Of a stretch of DNA of 64,000 nt, positions 55,346 through 63,119 are shown piece after piece; position 1 is the first letter of the stretch, and every line of letters begins with the position of its first letter. The notes under the pieces were generated by a model. That model saw only the letters and a list, made by a program, of their open reading frames with translations. It made no database searches and was not told the DNA's origin. The stretch lies in assembly GCA_009861545.1 (NCBI GenBank), contig VXME01000095.1, forward strand, positions 29,693 to 93,692. The letters are read 5' to 3'. The position numbers and the translations under genes are program-made. Origin of the DNA: Acidobacteriota bacterium (lineage in GTDB: Bacteria; Acidobacteriota; Vicinamibacteria; Vicinamibacterales; UBA8438).

Positions 55346-56292
55346 CGCCGCGGCGACGGCCGCCGACGGTCGTCAAGCTCGGCGGCGAGCTGCTGGAGGA
55401 GACGGCCCGGCGCCGACGGCTCGCGGGCGCGCTGGCCGATGTGGCCGAGCGGGAGCCGCTGGTTGTCGTTCATGGCGGCGGGCGGGAGGTGGACGCCGAG
55501 ATGGCGCGCCTCGGCATCCCGAAGCGGGCCGTCGACGGACTGCGCATCACCGACGGCCCCACCCTGGACGTGGTGGCCGGCGTCCTGGCCGGGCGCGTCA
55601 ACACGCGGCTGGTGGCGGCGCTCGGCGTCGCCGGGGCCAGCGCGGTGGGCCTGACCGGCGCCGACGGCGGCCTGGCGCGCGTGCGGCGGGAACGGCGGTA
55701 CCGGGCGGCGGACGGGGCGCAAGTGGATCTCGGATTCGTGGGAAAGCCGGTGGGATCCGAACCGCCCGCGTTGCTGCTCGATCTTCTGGGGGCCGGCCAC
55801 GTGCCGGTCGTCGCCAGCCTCGGCAGCGGCCCCGGGGGACAGATCTTCAATATCAACGCCGATACACTGGCCGGGTTCCTGGCGGCCCGGCTCGGGGCGC
55901 GGCGGCTGATCATCGCGGGCGGAACGGCAGGCGTGCTGGACGCGGACGGCCGGACGATCCCCGCGGTGGACGACCGGGCGATCGACGCCCTGATCGGCGG
56001 CGGGCAGGCCAGCGCCGGCATGGTGGCCAAGCTGCTCGCCTGCCGGGCCGCGCTCAAGGGGGGCGCCGGCGCGGTCGCCATCGTCGATGGACGTCAGGCG
56101 CGCCGGGGGATGTTCGATAACGCGGCAGGACTGCCGTTCGCGCCCGGACGGGCGTCCGCGGCCGGACGGCCGTTCGCGACCGGACGGGCGTCCGCGGCCG
56201 GACTGCCGTTCGCGGCAGGAACGACCGTGATCGCGGGAACGAGACGGCGGCCGCAAGCGTCGCGGACCGCGGCGCGCGGGGAAGGACGATGA
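55342..56292 (+). CDS. argB: Acetylglutamate kinase with a repeat insertion near the C-terminus
   Basis: 316 residues. Amino-acid kinase motifs: VVKLGGELL, VVHGGGREVD, the ADP region and ASLGSGPGGQIFNINAD. After AIVDGRQARRGMFDN, where ArgB normally has a short helix leading to GTxI, there are about 30 residues made of GLPFAPGRASAA-type repeats, then TTVIAGTR and a basic tail. The repeat is in frame and could be a flexible loop. Starts within argC (ATGA) and ends within argD (ATGA). Confidence 0.9.
   Translation: MTPRRRPPTVVKLGGELLEETARRRRLAGALADVAEREPLVVVHGGGREVDAEMARLGIPKRAVDGLRITDGPTLDVVAGVLAGRVNTRLVAALGVAGASAVGLTGADGGLARVRRERRYRAADGAQVDLGFVGKPVGSEPPALLLDLLGAGHVPVVASLGSGPGGQIFNINADTLAGFLAARLGARRLIIAGGTAGVLDADGRTIPAVDDRAIDALIGGGQASAGMVAKLLACRAALKGGAGAVAIVDGRQARRGMFDNAAGLPFAPGRASAAGRPFATGRASAAGLPFAAGTTVIAGTRRRPQASRTAARGEGR
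56128..56217. repeat. 36-bp tandem repeat (2.5 copies) inside argB
   Basis: Units at 56128-56163, 56164-56199 and a partial third at 56200-56217. Each 36-bp unit itself looks like two diverged 18-bp halves (GGACxGCCGTTCGCG.. and GGACGGGCGTCCGCG..). It encodes the GLPFAPGRASAA, GRPFATGRASAA and GLPFAA blocks. Confidence 0.9.
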
Positions 56293-57506
56293 CGACGAGG
56301 GCAGAGGCGGTCAAGGCGGTCGAGGCTGCGCATGTGCTGCAGAACTACAAGCGGCACCCGGTGGTGTTCGTGCGCGGCAGCGGATCGCGCCTGGTCGATA
56401 CGGAAGGGCGCGAGTACCTCGACCTGCTCTCGGGAATCGGCGTCGCCTCGCTCGGTCATGCGCCTCGCCGGCTGGCGGACGCGCTGGCCGCGCAGGCCGG
56501 CGAGCTCCTGCACGTGTCCAACCTCTTCTTCCACCCGTTGCAGGGCGAGGTGGCCGAGCGTCTGGCGCGGCTCTCCGGGCTGCCCCGGGCGTTCTTCTGC
56601 AACAGCGGAACCGAAGCGGTCGAGGCCTGCCTGAAGTTCGCCCGCCGCTACTGGCGGATGCAGGGCGCGGACGAGCGCTACGAGATCGTCGCGTTCGAGG
56701 GCGCGTTCCACGGCCGTACGTTCGGCTCGCTGTCCGTGACGGCCGGCGAGCCGTACCGGACCCCGTTCGCGCCGCTGCTGCCCGGCGTGCGGTTCGTCTC
56801 CCCGACCGATCCGGACGGGGTGCGCAACGCCGTCACCGGACGGACCGCGGCCGTCGTCGTCGAACCGATCCAGGGCGAGGGCGGGGTACGACCGATTCCG
56901 CGGGCGACCGCGGGGGCCATCGCCGAGGCATGCGAGGCGACGGGGACGCTGCTGATAGCCGACGAGGTGCAGTGCGGCCTGGGGCGCACGGGCCGGCCGT
57001 TCTACAGCGCAGCCCTCGGGCTGACTCCCGACCTGATGTCCGTCGGCAAGTCGCTGGGGGGCGGCTTTCCGGTCGCCGCGGCGCTCATGAGCGAGGCGGT
57101 CGCCGCGGCGGTGTCCTACGGCGATCACGGCACCACCTACGGCGGGAACCTGCTGGCGTGCCGCGCGGCGCTGGTCTTTCTCGACGCCCTCGACAACGGT
57201 CTCATCGACCGCGTGGCGACCGCCGGCCGCCGCTTCCGGCAGGGCCTCGACGCACTGGTGGCGGACAGCGGCGCCATTCACGAGGTGCGCGGGGACGGAC
57301 TCATGTGGGGCATCGAGGTCGACCGGGCGGTGGCCGACCGCGCGGTCGACTGCGCCCTCGCGCGCGGACTGCTGATCAACCGCACCGCCGGCACCGTGGT
57401 CCGGCTGCTGCCGCCGCTCGACATCTCCGACGACGACATGGACGACGGGCTGCGGCGCCTGCGCCTCGCACTCGACGACGCCGGCGCGGCGCTGCCCGGG
57501 GCGTGA
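56289..57506 (+). CDS. argD: Acetylornithine aminotransferase
   Basis: 405 residues. Class III PLP aminotransferase: FFCNSGTEAVEACLK, AFHGRTFGSL, LLIADEVQCGLGRTG and the PLP lysine in SVGKSLGGGFPV. Works after ArgC. Overlaps argB and the following GNAT gene by 4 bp each. Confidence 0.93.
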   Translation: MTTRAEAVKAVEAAHVLQNYKRHPVVFVRGSGSRLVDTEGREYLDLLSGIGVASLGHAPRRLADALAAQAGELLHVSNLFFHPLQGEVAERLARLSGLPRAFFCNSGTEAVEACLKFARRYWRMQGADERYEIVAFEGAFHGRTFGSLSVTAGEPYRTPFAPLLPGVRFVSPTDPDGVRNAVTGRTAAVVVEPIQGEGGVRPIPRATAGAIAEACEATGTLLIADEVQCGLGRTGRPFYSAALGLTPDLMSVGKSLGGGFPVAAALMSEAVAAAVSYGDHGTTYGGNLLACRAALVFLDALDNGLIDRVATAGRRFRQGLDALVADSGAIHEVRGDGLMWGIEVDRAVADRAVDCALARGLLINRTAGTVVRLLPPLDISDDDMDDGLRRLRLALDDAGAALPGA

Positions 57507-58060
57507 AGGGACGGAAACCGCGGACCATGGCCACCATGACCCAGATCGCAACCGCCGTGTCCTCGGCGTCGGGCGCCCGGGAGATCGCGATTCGACCCGC
57601 GACGGCCGAGGACGCCGGCCGCGTCTACCAACTCATCACCGAGAACATCGTTTCCGGCCACCTGCTCGCCCGGCCCCTCGGGGAGGTGGAGCTGCACGTG
57701 CCGCGCTTCCTGGTCGCGACGGACGGCGACGACGTCGTCGGCTGCGGCGAGCTGGCCCGCCTGAGCCCCGCCGTGGCAGAGGTCCGATCGCTGGTCGTCG
57801 CGGGACCGCGGCGCGGGACCGGCGTCGGAAGGCGGCTGCTCGAAGCTCTGATCGCCGAGGCGGTGTCGCAGCGATTTCCGCGGCTCTGCGCCTTCACGCA
57901 CCAGGCGCGCCCGTTCGTGCGCGCCGGTTTCTCCATCGTCCCGCACCCGTGGGTGCCGGCGAAGATCGCGGCCGACTGCCAGACGTGCGACCTCTTCCGG
58001 CGCTGTCGGCAATACGCCGTCGTGCTCGACCTGAAGCGGACGGCAGGAGCGTGGAGATGA
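57503..58060 (+). CDS. GNAT N-acetyltransferase, ArgA-like (short form)
   Basis: About 185 residues. Acetyl-CoA loop PRRGTGVGRRLLEAL and the C-terminal cysteine cluster CQTCDLFRRC seen in short ArgA-type N-acetylglutamate synthases. Likely makes N-acetylglutamate to prime the pathway, complementing ArgJ. The GTG at 57503 overlaps the argD stop (GTGA), matching the other junctions; an ATG at 57527 is an alternative. Confidence 0.8.
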   Translation: MKGRKPRTMATMTQIATAVSSASGAREIAIRPATAEDAGRVYQLITENIVSGHLLARPLGEVELHVPRFLVATDGDDVVGCGELARLSPAVAEVRSLVVAGPRRGTGVGRRLLEALIAEAVSQRFPRLCAFTHQARPFVRAGFSIVPHPWVPAKIAADCQTCDLFRRCRQYAVVLDLKRTAGAWR

Positions 58061-59271
58061 CGGCGCCGGCCATCACCGCGGCGCAGGGCGGGATTACGGC
58101 CCCCGCCGGCTTTCAGGCGGCCGGGGTCGCGTGCGGCCTGAAGCCGTCCGGACTGGACCTCGCCCTCCTGGTCTCGGACGCGGTGGCGAGCGCCGCCGGC
58201 CTGTTCACCACCAACCTCGCGGTGGCGGCGCCGGTCGTGGTGTCTCGCGAGCAACTCGCCCGCTCCGGCGGTTACGCCCGGGTAGTCGCCGTCAACAGCA
58301 AGTGCGCCAACGCCTGCACCGGCGCCGAGGGCATGCAGGCCGCGCGCGCGATGGCCGCCGCCACGGCCGACGCGATCGGCTGCGAGCCGGAACACGCGTT
58401 GATCGCGTCGACCGGCGTCATCGGCATGCGGCTCGACACCGGGAAGGTCGCGGCCGGCATCGACGAGGCGGCGCGCAGCCTGAGCCGCAACGCGCACCTT
58501 GCTGCGGCTCAGGCGATCATGACGACCGACAACGCGCCCAAGGAAGCCGCGGTGCACGTCACGACCCCGTGGGGAAGCTTCACGATCGGCGGCATGGTCA
58601 AGGGCGCCGGGATGATCGAGCCGAACCTGGCGACGATGCTCGGGTTCCTGACCACCGACGCCGCCGTCGATCCCGCGACCCTCGATCGCGCCCTGCGGGA
58701 AGTCGCGCGGGACACGTTCAACGCGATCACCGTGGACGGCGAGCCGTCGACCAACGACACGGTCTTCATGCTGGCCAACGGCGCGAGCGGCGTCGGCATG
58801 GACGAAGCGACGTACCCGGCGTTGCTGGCCGGGCTCCACGCGCTGTGCACGGGGCTGGCCCGCGAGATCGTACGCGGCGGAGAAGGCGCAACGAAGCTGG
58901 TCACCGTGCGCGTCACCGGCGCCGCGTCGAAGGAAGACGCCCGGCGCACGGCGCGGCTGATCGCCAACTCGCCGCTGGTGAAGACGGCGCTCAACGGCGG
59001 CGACCCGAACTGGGGGCGGCTCGTGGCGGTGGCGGGGCGCGCCGGCGTCGCGTTCGATCCGGACCGGACCGTCGTGCGGATCGGCCCCGCCACCCTCTAC
59101 GACGGCACGACGATTTTCGCCGAGCGCGAGCGCGAGGCCGCCGCGCACCTGCAGGGACACGAGGTCGAGGTCACCCTCGATCTCGGCGTGGGCGGCGCGG
59201 GCGCGGCCACGATGTGGACCTGCGACTTCAGCGCCGAGTACGTGCACATCAACGCGGACTACCGCACCTGA
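58057..59271 (+). CDS. argJ: Glutamate N-acetyltransferase / ornithine acetyltransferase
   Basis: 404 residues. The autoproteolysis and catalytic threonine are in KGAGMIEPNLATMLGFLTTDA; also NSKCANACTG and NGGDPNWGR. Recycles the acetyl group from acetylornithine to glutamate, so the pathway is cyclic. ATGA overlap with the GNAT gene. The usual APNMATML reads EPNLATML here. Confidence 0.93.
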   Translation: MTAPAITAAQGGITAPAGFQAAGVACGLKPSGLDLALLVSDAVASAAGLFTTNLAVAAPVVVSREQLARSGGYARVVAVNSKCANACTGAEGMQAARAMAAATADAIGCEPEHALIASTGVIGMRLDTGKVAAGIDEAARSLSRNAHLAAAQAIMTTDNAPKEAAVHVTTPWGSFTIGGMVKGAGMIEPNLATMLGFLTTDAAVDPATLDRALREVARDTFNAITVDGEPSTNDTVFMLANGASGVGMDEATYPALLAGLHALCTGLAREIVRGGEGATKLVTVRVTGAASKEDARRTARLIANSPLVKTALNGGDPNWGRLVAVAGRAGVAFDPDRTVVRIGPATLYDGTTIFAEREREAAAHLQGHEVEVTLDLGVGGAGAATMWTCDFSAEYVHINADYRT

Positions 59272-59282
59272 AGCTGCCGACA

Positions 59283-60272
59283 GTGACGACCTATCATCCC
59301 GCACCCGCGACGACGCACGGCCCGCACGGCGCCGGCAGCCTCGAAGGACGCTGTTTCCTGTCGATTCTCGACTTCGAGCCGGCCGACCTGGAACACGCTC
59401 TGGCCCTGTCGGCCACCCTCAAGCGCGACCGGCCGCTGGGCAAGGAGGCCCCGACCTCGGCGGCGCTGCAGGGCACCTACGTGGCGCTGCTCTTCGAGAA
59501 GCCGTCGCTGCGAACCCGCTCCACGTTCGAGATCGCCATCCGGGAGCTGGGCGGCAACTTCATCGTCCCGTCGGCGGACGTCGCCCTCGGGAAGCGGGAG
59601 TCGCTGGCCGATGTCGGCCGCTGCCTCGAGCGTTGGGTGGCCGGTGCCGTGGTCCGCACCTACGAACAGTCGCGCCTGACCGACCTGGCGCTGGCCACCA
59701 CGTCGTTTCGCGTCATCAACGCGCTCAGCAACGAAGAGCATCCCTGCCAGGCGCTGGCCGACTGCCTGACCCTGAAAGAACGCTGGGGCGACCCGCGCGG
59801 GCGCACCGTGACGTTCGTCGGCGACGGAAACAACGTGGCGACCTCGTTCGCCCAGGCCGCGGTCATGCTCGGCATCCACGTGCGGGTGGCGTCGCCGGAC
59901 GGGTGCGACCTGCCGCCGGGGATCGACGGGGACATCGCGCGGGTGGCCCGGTTCGGCGCCGAGCTGACTCGGTTCCGCGACCCCGTGGCCGCGGTCAGCG
60001 GCGCCGACGCCGTCTACACGGACGTCTGGACGTCGATGGGCCGCGAAGCCGAGGTCGCCGAGCGCCGCCGCCTCTTCGCACCGTACCAGGTGAACGATGC
60101 GCTCATGGCCCACGCCGGGAAGGACGCCTGCTTCCTGCACTGCCTGCCCGCCCATCGAGGCGAGGAGGTGACCGACTCGGTGCTGGACAGCCCTGCGTCG
60201 GCCGTCTTCGATCAGGCCGAGAACCGCCTCCATACCCAGAAGGCGCTGCTCGTGATGCTGTTCGAAGACTAG
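59283..60272 (+). CDS. argF: Ornithine carbamoyltransferase
   Basis: 329 residues from a GTG at 59283. Carbamoyl phosphate motif FEKPSLRTRSTFE (Ser-Leu-Arg-Thr instead of Ser-Thr-Arg-Thr), HPCQALADCLTL, and FLHCLPAHRGEEV for ornithine. The first 20 residues are a His/Pro-rich lead. Its TAG overlaps the TAG of the convergent purE through a shared CTAG. Confidence 0.9.
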   Translation: MTTYHPAPATTHGPHGAGSLEGRCFLSILDFEPADLEHALALSATLKRDRPLGKEAPTSAALQGTYVALLFEKPSLRTRSTFEIAIRELGGNFIVPSADVALGKRESLADVGRCLERWVAGAVVRTYEQSRLTDLALATTSFRVINALSNEEHPCQALADCLTLKERWGDPRGRTVTFVGDGNNVATSFAQAAVMLGIHVRVASPDGCDLPPGIDGDIARVARFGAELTRFRDPVAAVSGADAVYTDVWTSMGREAEVAERRRLFAPYQVNDALMAHAGKDACFLHCLPAHRGEEVTDSVLDSPASAVFDQAENRLHTQKALLVMLFED

Positions 60273-60793
60273 CGCCCCGACGCGCCTTCGAGCTCGGCCG
60301 CCACCCGCTCGACCTTCTCGGCCAGCCCGGCCTTGTAGGCGGCCAGCCTCTCGGCCACGCGGGCATCCGACAGGGCCAGGATCTGCGCGGCGAGCACCGC
60401 GGCGTTGACCGCCCCGGAGGCGCCCACCGACACCGTGGCCACGGGCACCCCCGGCGGCATCTGAACGGTGGCGAGCAGCGCATCCCACCCCTTGAGCGGG
60501 GACGAGTCGATCGGCACACCGATGACCGGCAGGGCCGAGTGCGCCGCGACCACGCCGGCGAGATGCGCGGCGGCGCCGGCGCCGACGATGAACACCTTCA
60601 CGCCGGCGGACGGCGCCTCGGCGATGATGCGCTGCACCCGCGCCGGCGAGCGGTGGGCCGAAGCGACCGTCATGTGCGCCGTCACGCCGAGTGCGTCGAG
60701 CACCTCGGCCGCCTTGCGCATGACCGGGGCGTCCGAGTTGGATCCCATCAGTATCTGTACGTCTCTCTGCATCTGTACTTCCCGTTCCGCCAT
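60269..60793 (-). CDS. purE: N5-carboxyaminoimidazole ribonucleotide mutase
   Basis: 174 residues. Class I PurE motifs: ILMGSNSDAPVM, VASAHRSPARV and AGAAAHLAGVVAAHSALPVIGVP. Moves the carboxyl group in purine synthesis. Follows purD by 21 bp; tail-to-tail 4-bp overlap with argF. Confidence 0.95.
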   Translation of the reverse strand: MAEREVQMQRDVQILMGSNSDAPVMRKAAEVLDALGVTAHMTVASAHRSPARVQRIIAEAPSAGVKVFIVGAGAAAHLAGVVAAHSALPVIGVPIDSSPLKGWDALLATVQMPPGVPVATVSVGASGAVNAAVLAAQILALSDARVAERLAAYKAGLAEKVERVAAELEGASGR

Positions 60794-60814
60794 CCGGCGA
60801 CTGTCCTCCGTGAT

Positions 60815-62119
60815 TCAGGCCAGGCCGCGAACCTCGGTCGCGGCCAGGGCCTTCCGTCCGATATCGGTCCGCATGTGGCTGCCGTCGAACGCGATGCGCC
60901 CGACGGCGTCGTACGCGCGGGCGATGGCCTGCGGATAGCTCGCGCCGCGGGCGACGACCGTGAGCACGCGGCCGCCGCTGGTGACGATACGGCCGCCCTG
61001 CAACGCCGTGCCGGCGTGCGCCACGTGCACGCCCGGCACCGCGGCGGCGTCATCGAGTCCCTCGATCGGCCGGCCGGTCTCGTAGGATCCGGGGTACCCG
61101 CCCGAGGCCATCACGACACCGACGTGGGGGTCCGAGGCGACACGCCAGCGGGCGTCGCCGAGATTCCCGCGCGCCGCCCCGAGCAGCACGGCCGCGAGGC
61201 CGCTTTCGACCATGGGAAGAATGACCTGCGCCTCCGGATCGCCGAAGCGCACGTTGAACTCGATCACCCGCGGGCCGGCCGCCGTCAGCATGAGTCCGAC
61301 GTAGAGTACGCCGCGGTACTCGCGGCCCTCGCCCCGCAGACCGTCGATCGCCGGGCCGACGATGTCGCGCAGGACCCGCGTTTCGAGCTCGGAGTCGAAG
61401 AGCGGGCTGGGCCCGAACGCACCCATGCCGCCCGTGTTCGGCCCCGCGTCGCCGTCGAATACGCGCTTGTGATCCTGGGCCGCCGGCAGGGCCAGGCAAC
61501 GCCGGCCGTCCGCGACGACGAAGAAGGAGACCTCCGGTCCCGACAGGCACTCCTCGACGACGACGGTCGCACCGGCCTCCCCGAAGCGTCGGGCCACCAT
61601 CGCCTCGCGGACGGCGGCTTCCGCGGCGGCCCGATCCGCCGCCACCGTGACGCCCTTCCCGGCCGCGAGTCCGTCGGCCTTGACGACGACCGGAAACCCG
61701 AACCGGTCTCCGGCGACCGCAGCGAGCGCCTGCCGCTCGTCCGTGCAGACCTCGAACCGCGCCGTCGGAATCCCGCGGCGCGCCATGAACGCCTTGGCGA
61801 AGGCCTTGCTCGATTCGAGCGCCGCCGCCGCCCGCGTCGGCCCGAAGAGCAGGCGGCCCGCCTCGCCGAAGAGATCCGCCACCCCCTGCGCCAACGGCAG
61901 CTCGGGCCCGACGACGGTCAGGTCCGCGCCCTCGGACGCGGCGAGCGCGAGCAGCGCCCGCGGCTCGGAGACGTCCACCGGCGCCACGCGTACGGCGGCC
62001 TCCCGAGCGATGCCCGCGTTGCCGGGAGCGCAGACCACGCGGTCGACGGCGGTGTCCGCCGCCAGCGCCCTGACGAGCGCGTGCTCGCGAGCGCCCCCCC
62101 CGACAACCAGCACGTTCAC
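60815..62119 (-). CDS. purD: Phosphoribosylamine-glycine ligase (GAR synthetase)
   Basis: 434 residues. ATP-grasp enzyme: MNVLVVGGGAREHALVRAL at the start, then VVKADGLAAGKGV, HKRVFDGDAGPNTGGMGAF and FNVRFGDPE. Ligates glycine to phosphoribosylamine. First gene of purD-purE. Confidence 0.95.
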   Translation of the reverse strand: MNVLVVGGGAREHALVRALAADTAVDRVVCAPGNAGIAREAAVRVAPVDVSEPRALLALAASEGADLTVVGPELPLAQGVADLFGEAGRLLFGPTRAAAALESSKAFAKAFMARRGIPTARFEVCTDERQALAAVAGDRFGFPVVVKADGLAAGKGVTVAADRAAAEAAVREAMVARRFGEAGATVVVEECLSGPEVSFFVVADGRRCLALPAAQDHKRVFDGDAGPNTGGMGAFGPSPLFDSELETRVLRDIVGPAIDGLRGEGREYRGVLYVGLMLTAAGPRVIEFNVRFGDPEAQVILPMVESGLAAVLLGAARGNLGDARWRVASDPHVGVVMASGGYPGSYETGRPIEGLDDAAAVPGVHVAHAGTALQGGRIVTSGGRVLTVVARGASYPQAIARAYDAVGRIAFDGSHMRTDIGRKALAATEVRGLA

Positions 62120-62203
62120 GGGCGCAACTCCCTGTCATGACGAAGCCCGTTCGCGGCGCTTCGACCGGCCGCCGCTCCTCCCCTGGCGGCCGCGGTCCGC
62201 CGG

Positions 62204-62233
62204 TTGACGCCGGAGAAGCATTCAACCTATTCT
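62204..62233 (+). promoter_or_regulatory. Candidate sigma-70 promoter for rpsU
   Basis: TTGACG at 62204-62209, 18-bp spacer, TATTCT at 62228-62233. About 98 bp upstream of the rpsU start, in the only non-coding gap available. Confidence 0.5.
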
Positions 62234-62330
62234 GAGCGTTTGCGATCCGACGCGGTGAGCCTAGCATACGCGCCGGTCGCGCCAGACCGATCCGCGAGAC
62301 ATCCGGATCGACGGAGGGGGTGAATCGAAC

Positions 62331-62528
62331 GTGGCAGAGGTCCGAGTCCAGGAAAACGAGTCGATCGAGAGCGCCCTCCGTCGTTTCAAGAGGAAGGTCC
62401 AGCAGGAAGACATCATCAAGGACATCAAGAAGCACTCCTTCTATCTGAAGCCGGGCGACAAGCGGCGCGCCAAGCAGGCGCTCGCCAGAAAACGCTCCCG
62501 GAAGAAGATGCGGCGGGACGCCGACTGA
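62331..62528 (+). CDS. rpsU: Small ribosomal subunit protein bS21
   Basis: 65 residues, GTG start preceded by GGAGGGGG about 12 bp upstream. Matches bS21 throughout: ENESIESALRRFKRKVQQE, then HSFYLKPGDKRRAKQ and a terminal Arg/Lys-rich tail. Lies near the anti-Shine-Dalgarno side of the 30S platform and helps initiation. Confidence 0.93.
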   Translation: MAEVRVQENESIESALRRFKRKVQQEDIIKDIKKHSFYLKPGDKRRAKQALARKRSRKKMRRDAD

Positions 62529-62553
62529 CCGCCGCGGCGGCGCATGCGCGTCG

Positions 62554-62582
62554 TTGACACGGGCGAGGGCGCGTGTTAGGTT
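62554..62582 (+). promoter_or_regulatory. Candidate sigma-70 promoter for the STAS gene
   Basis: TTGACA at 62554-62559, 17-bp spacer, TAGGTT at 62577-62582. About 108 bp upstream of the STAS start. The -35 is perfect, the -10 modest. Confidence 0.5.
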
Positions 62583-62689
62583 TTCGGGGCTTTCGGCGCA
62601 GTCAACAGCCTTCCCGGCAACAGCGGCCACCAGACTGAAGTGAGCCGTCCGGGCATCGCCAAACCGGGGAGTCGGGGGTAGTAGCAGCC

Positions 62690-63028
62690 ATGCAGATCGA
62701 AGAGCGGCAGGTCGGCGACGTGATGATTCTGGACTTGGCGGGCAAGTTGACGATTGGGGAAGGCGACGAGCTGCTGAAGGACAAGATCAACAGCGTGATC
62801 CACCAGGGACACCGGAAGCTGGTGCTGAATCTCGCCGATGTGCCCTACGTCGACAGCGCCGGGCTCGGACAGATGGTCAGCACCCTGCATACCGTCAACC
62901 GCCAGGGCGGAAAGCTGAAGCTGCTGAACCTGACCAAGCGCATCGAGGACCTGCTGTCCATCACGAAGCTGCTGACCGTGTTCGACGCCTTCGAGAACGA
63001 GCAGGAGGCGCTCGACAGCTTCTCCTGA
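62690..63028 (+). CDS. STAS-domain anti-sigma factor antagonist (SpoIIAA/RsbV-like)
   Basis: 112 residues, one STAS domain. The phosphorylatable serine is in VDSAGLGQMV. In this family the unphosphorylated protein captures an anti-sigma kinase and frees a sigma factor; dephosphorylation by a PP2C phosphatase. No kinase or phosphatase gene lies in the window. Long spacing upstream of the ATG suggests its own promoter. Confidence 0.88.
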   Translation: MQIEERQVGDVMILDLAGKLTIGEGDELLKDKINSVIHQGHRKLVLNLADVPYVDSAGLGQMVSTLHTVNRQGGKLKLLNLTKRIEDLLSITKLLTVFDAFENEQEALDSFS

Positions 63029-63119
63029 TCGGCGGGCGCCCGCCGAGACGCAACGAGCTCACCAAGGCCAAGCCGCGGATTCTCCCGCGCCGCGGCGGTC
63101 GGCCATCCCACGGGGACAG

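Noticed and set aside
58131..60272. 713-residue plus-strand frame over argJ and argF
   Set aside because: The first part is an Arg-rich shadow of argJ; real coding begins at the GTG at 59283.
62529..62540. CCGCCGCGGCGG palindrome after rpsU as terminator
   Set aside because: Short, no T-run, and such GC palindromes are common here.
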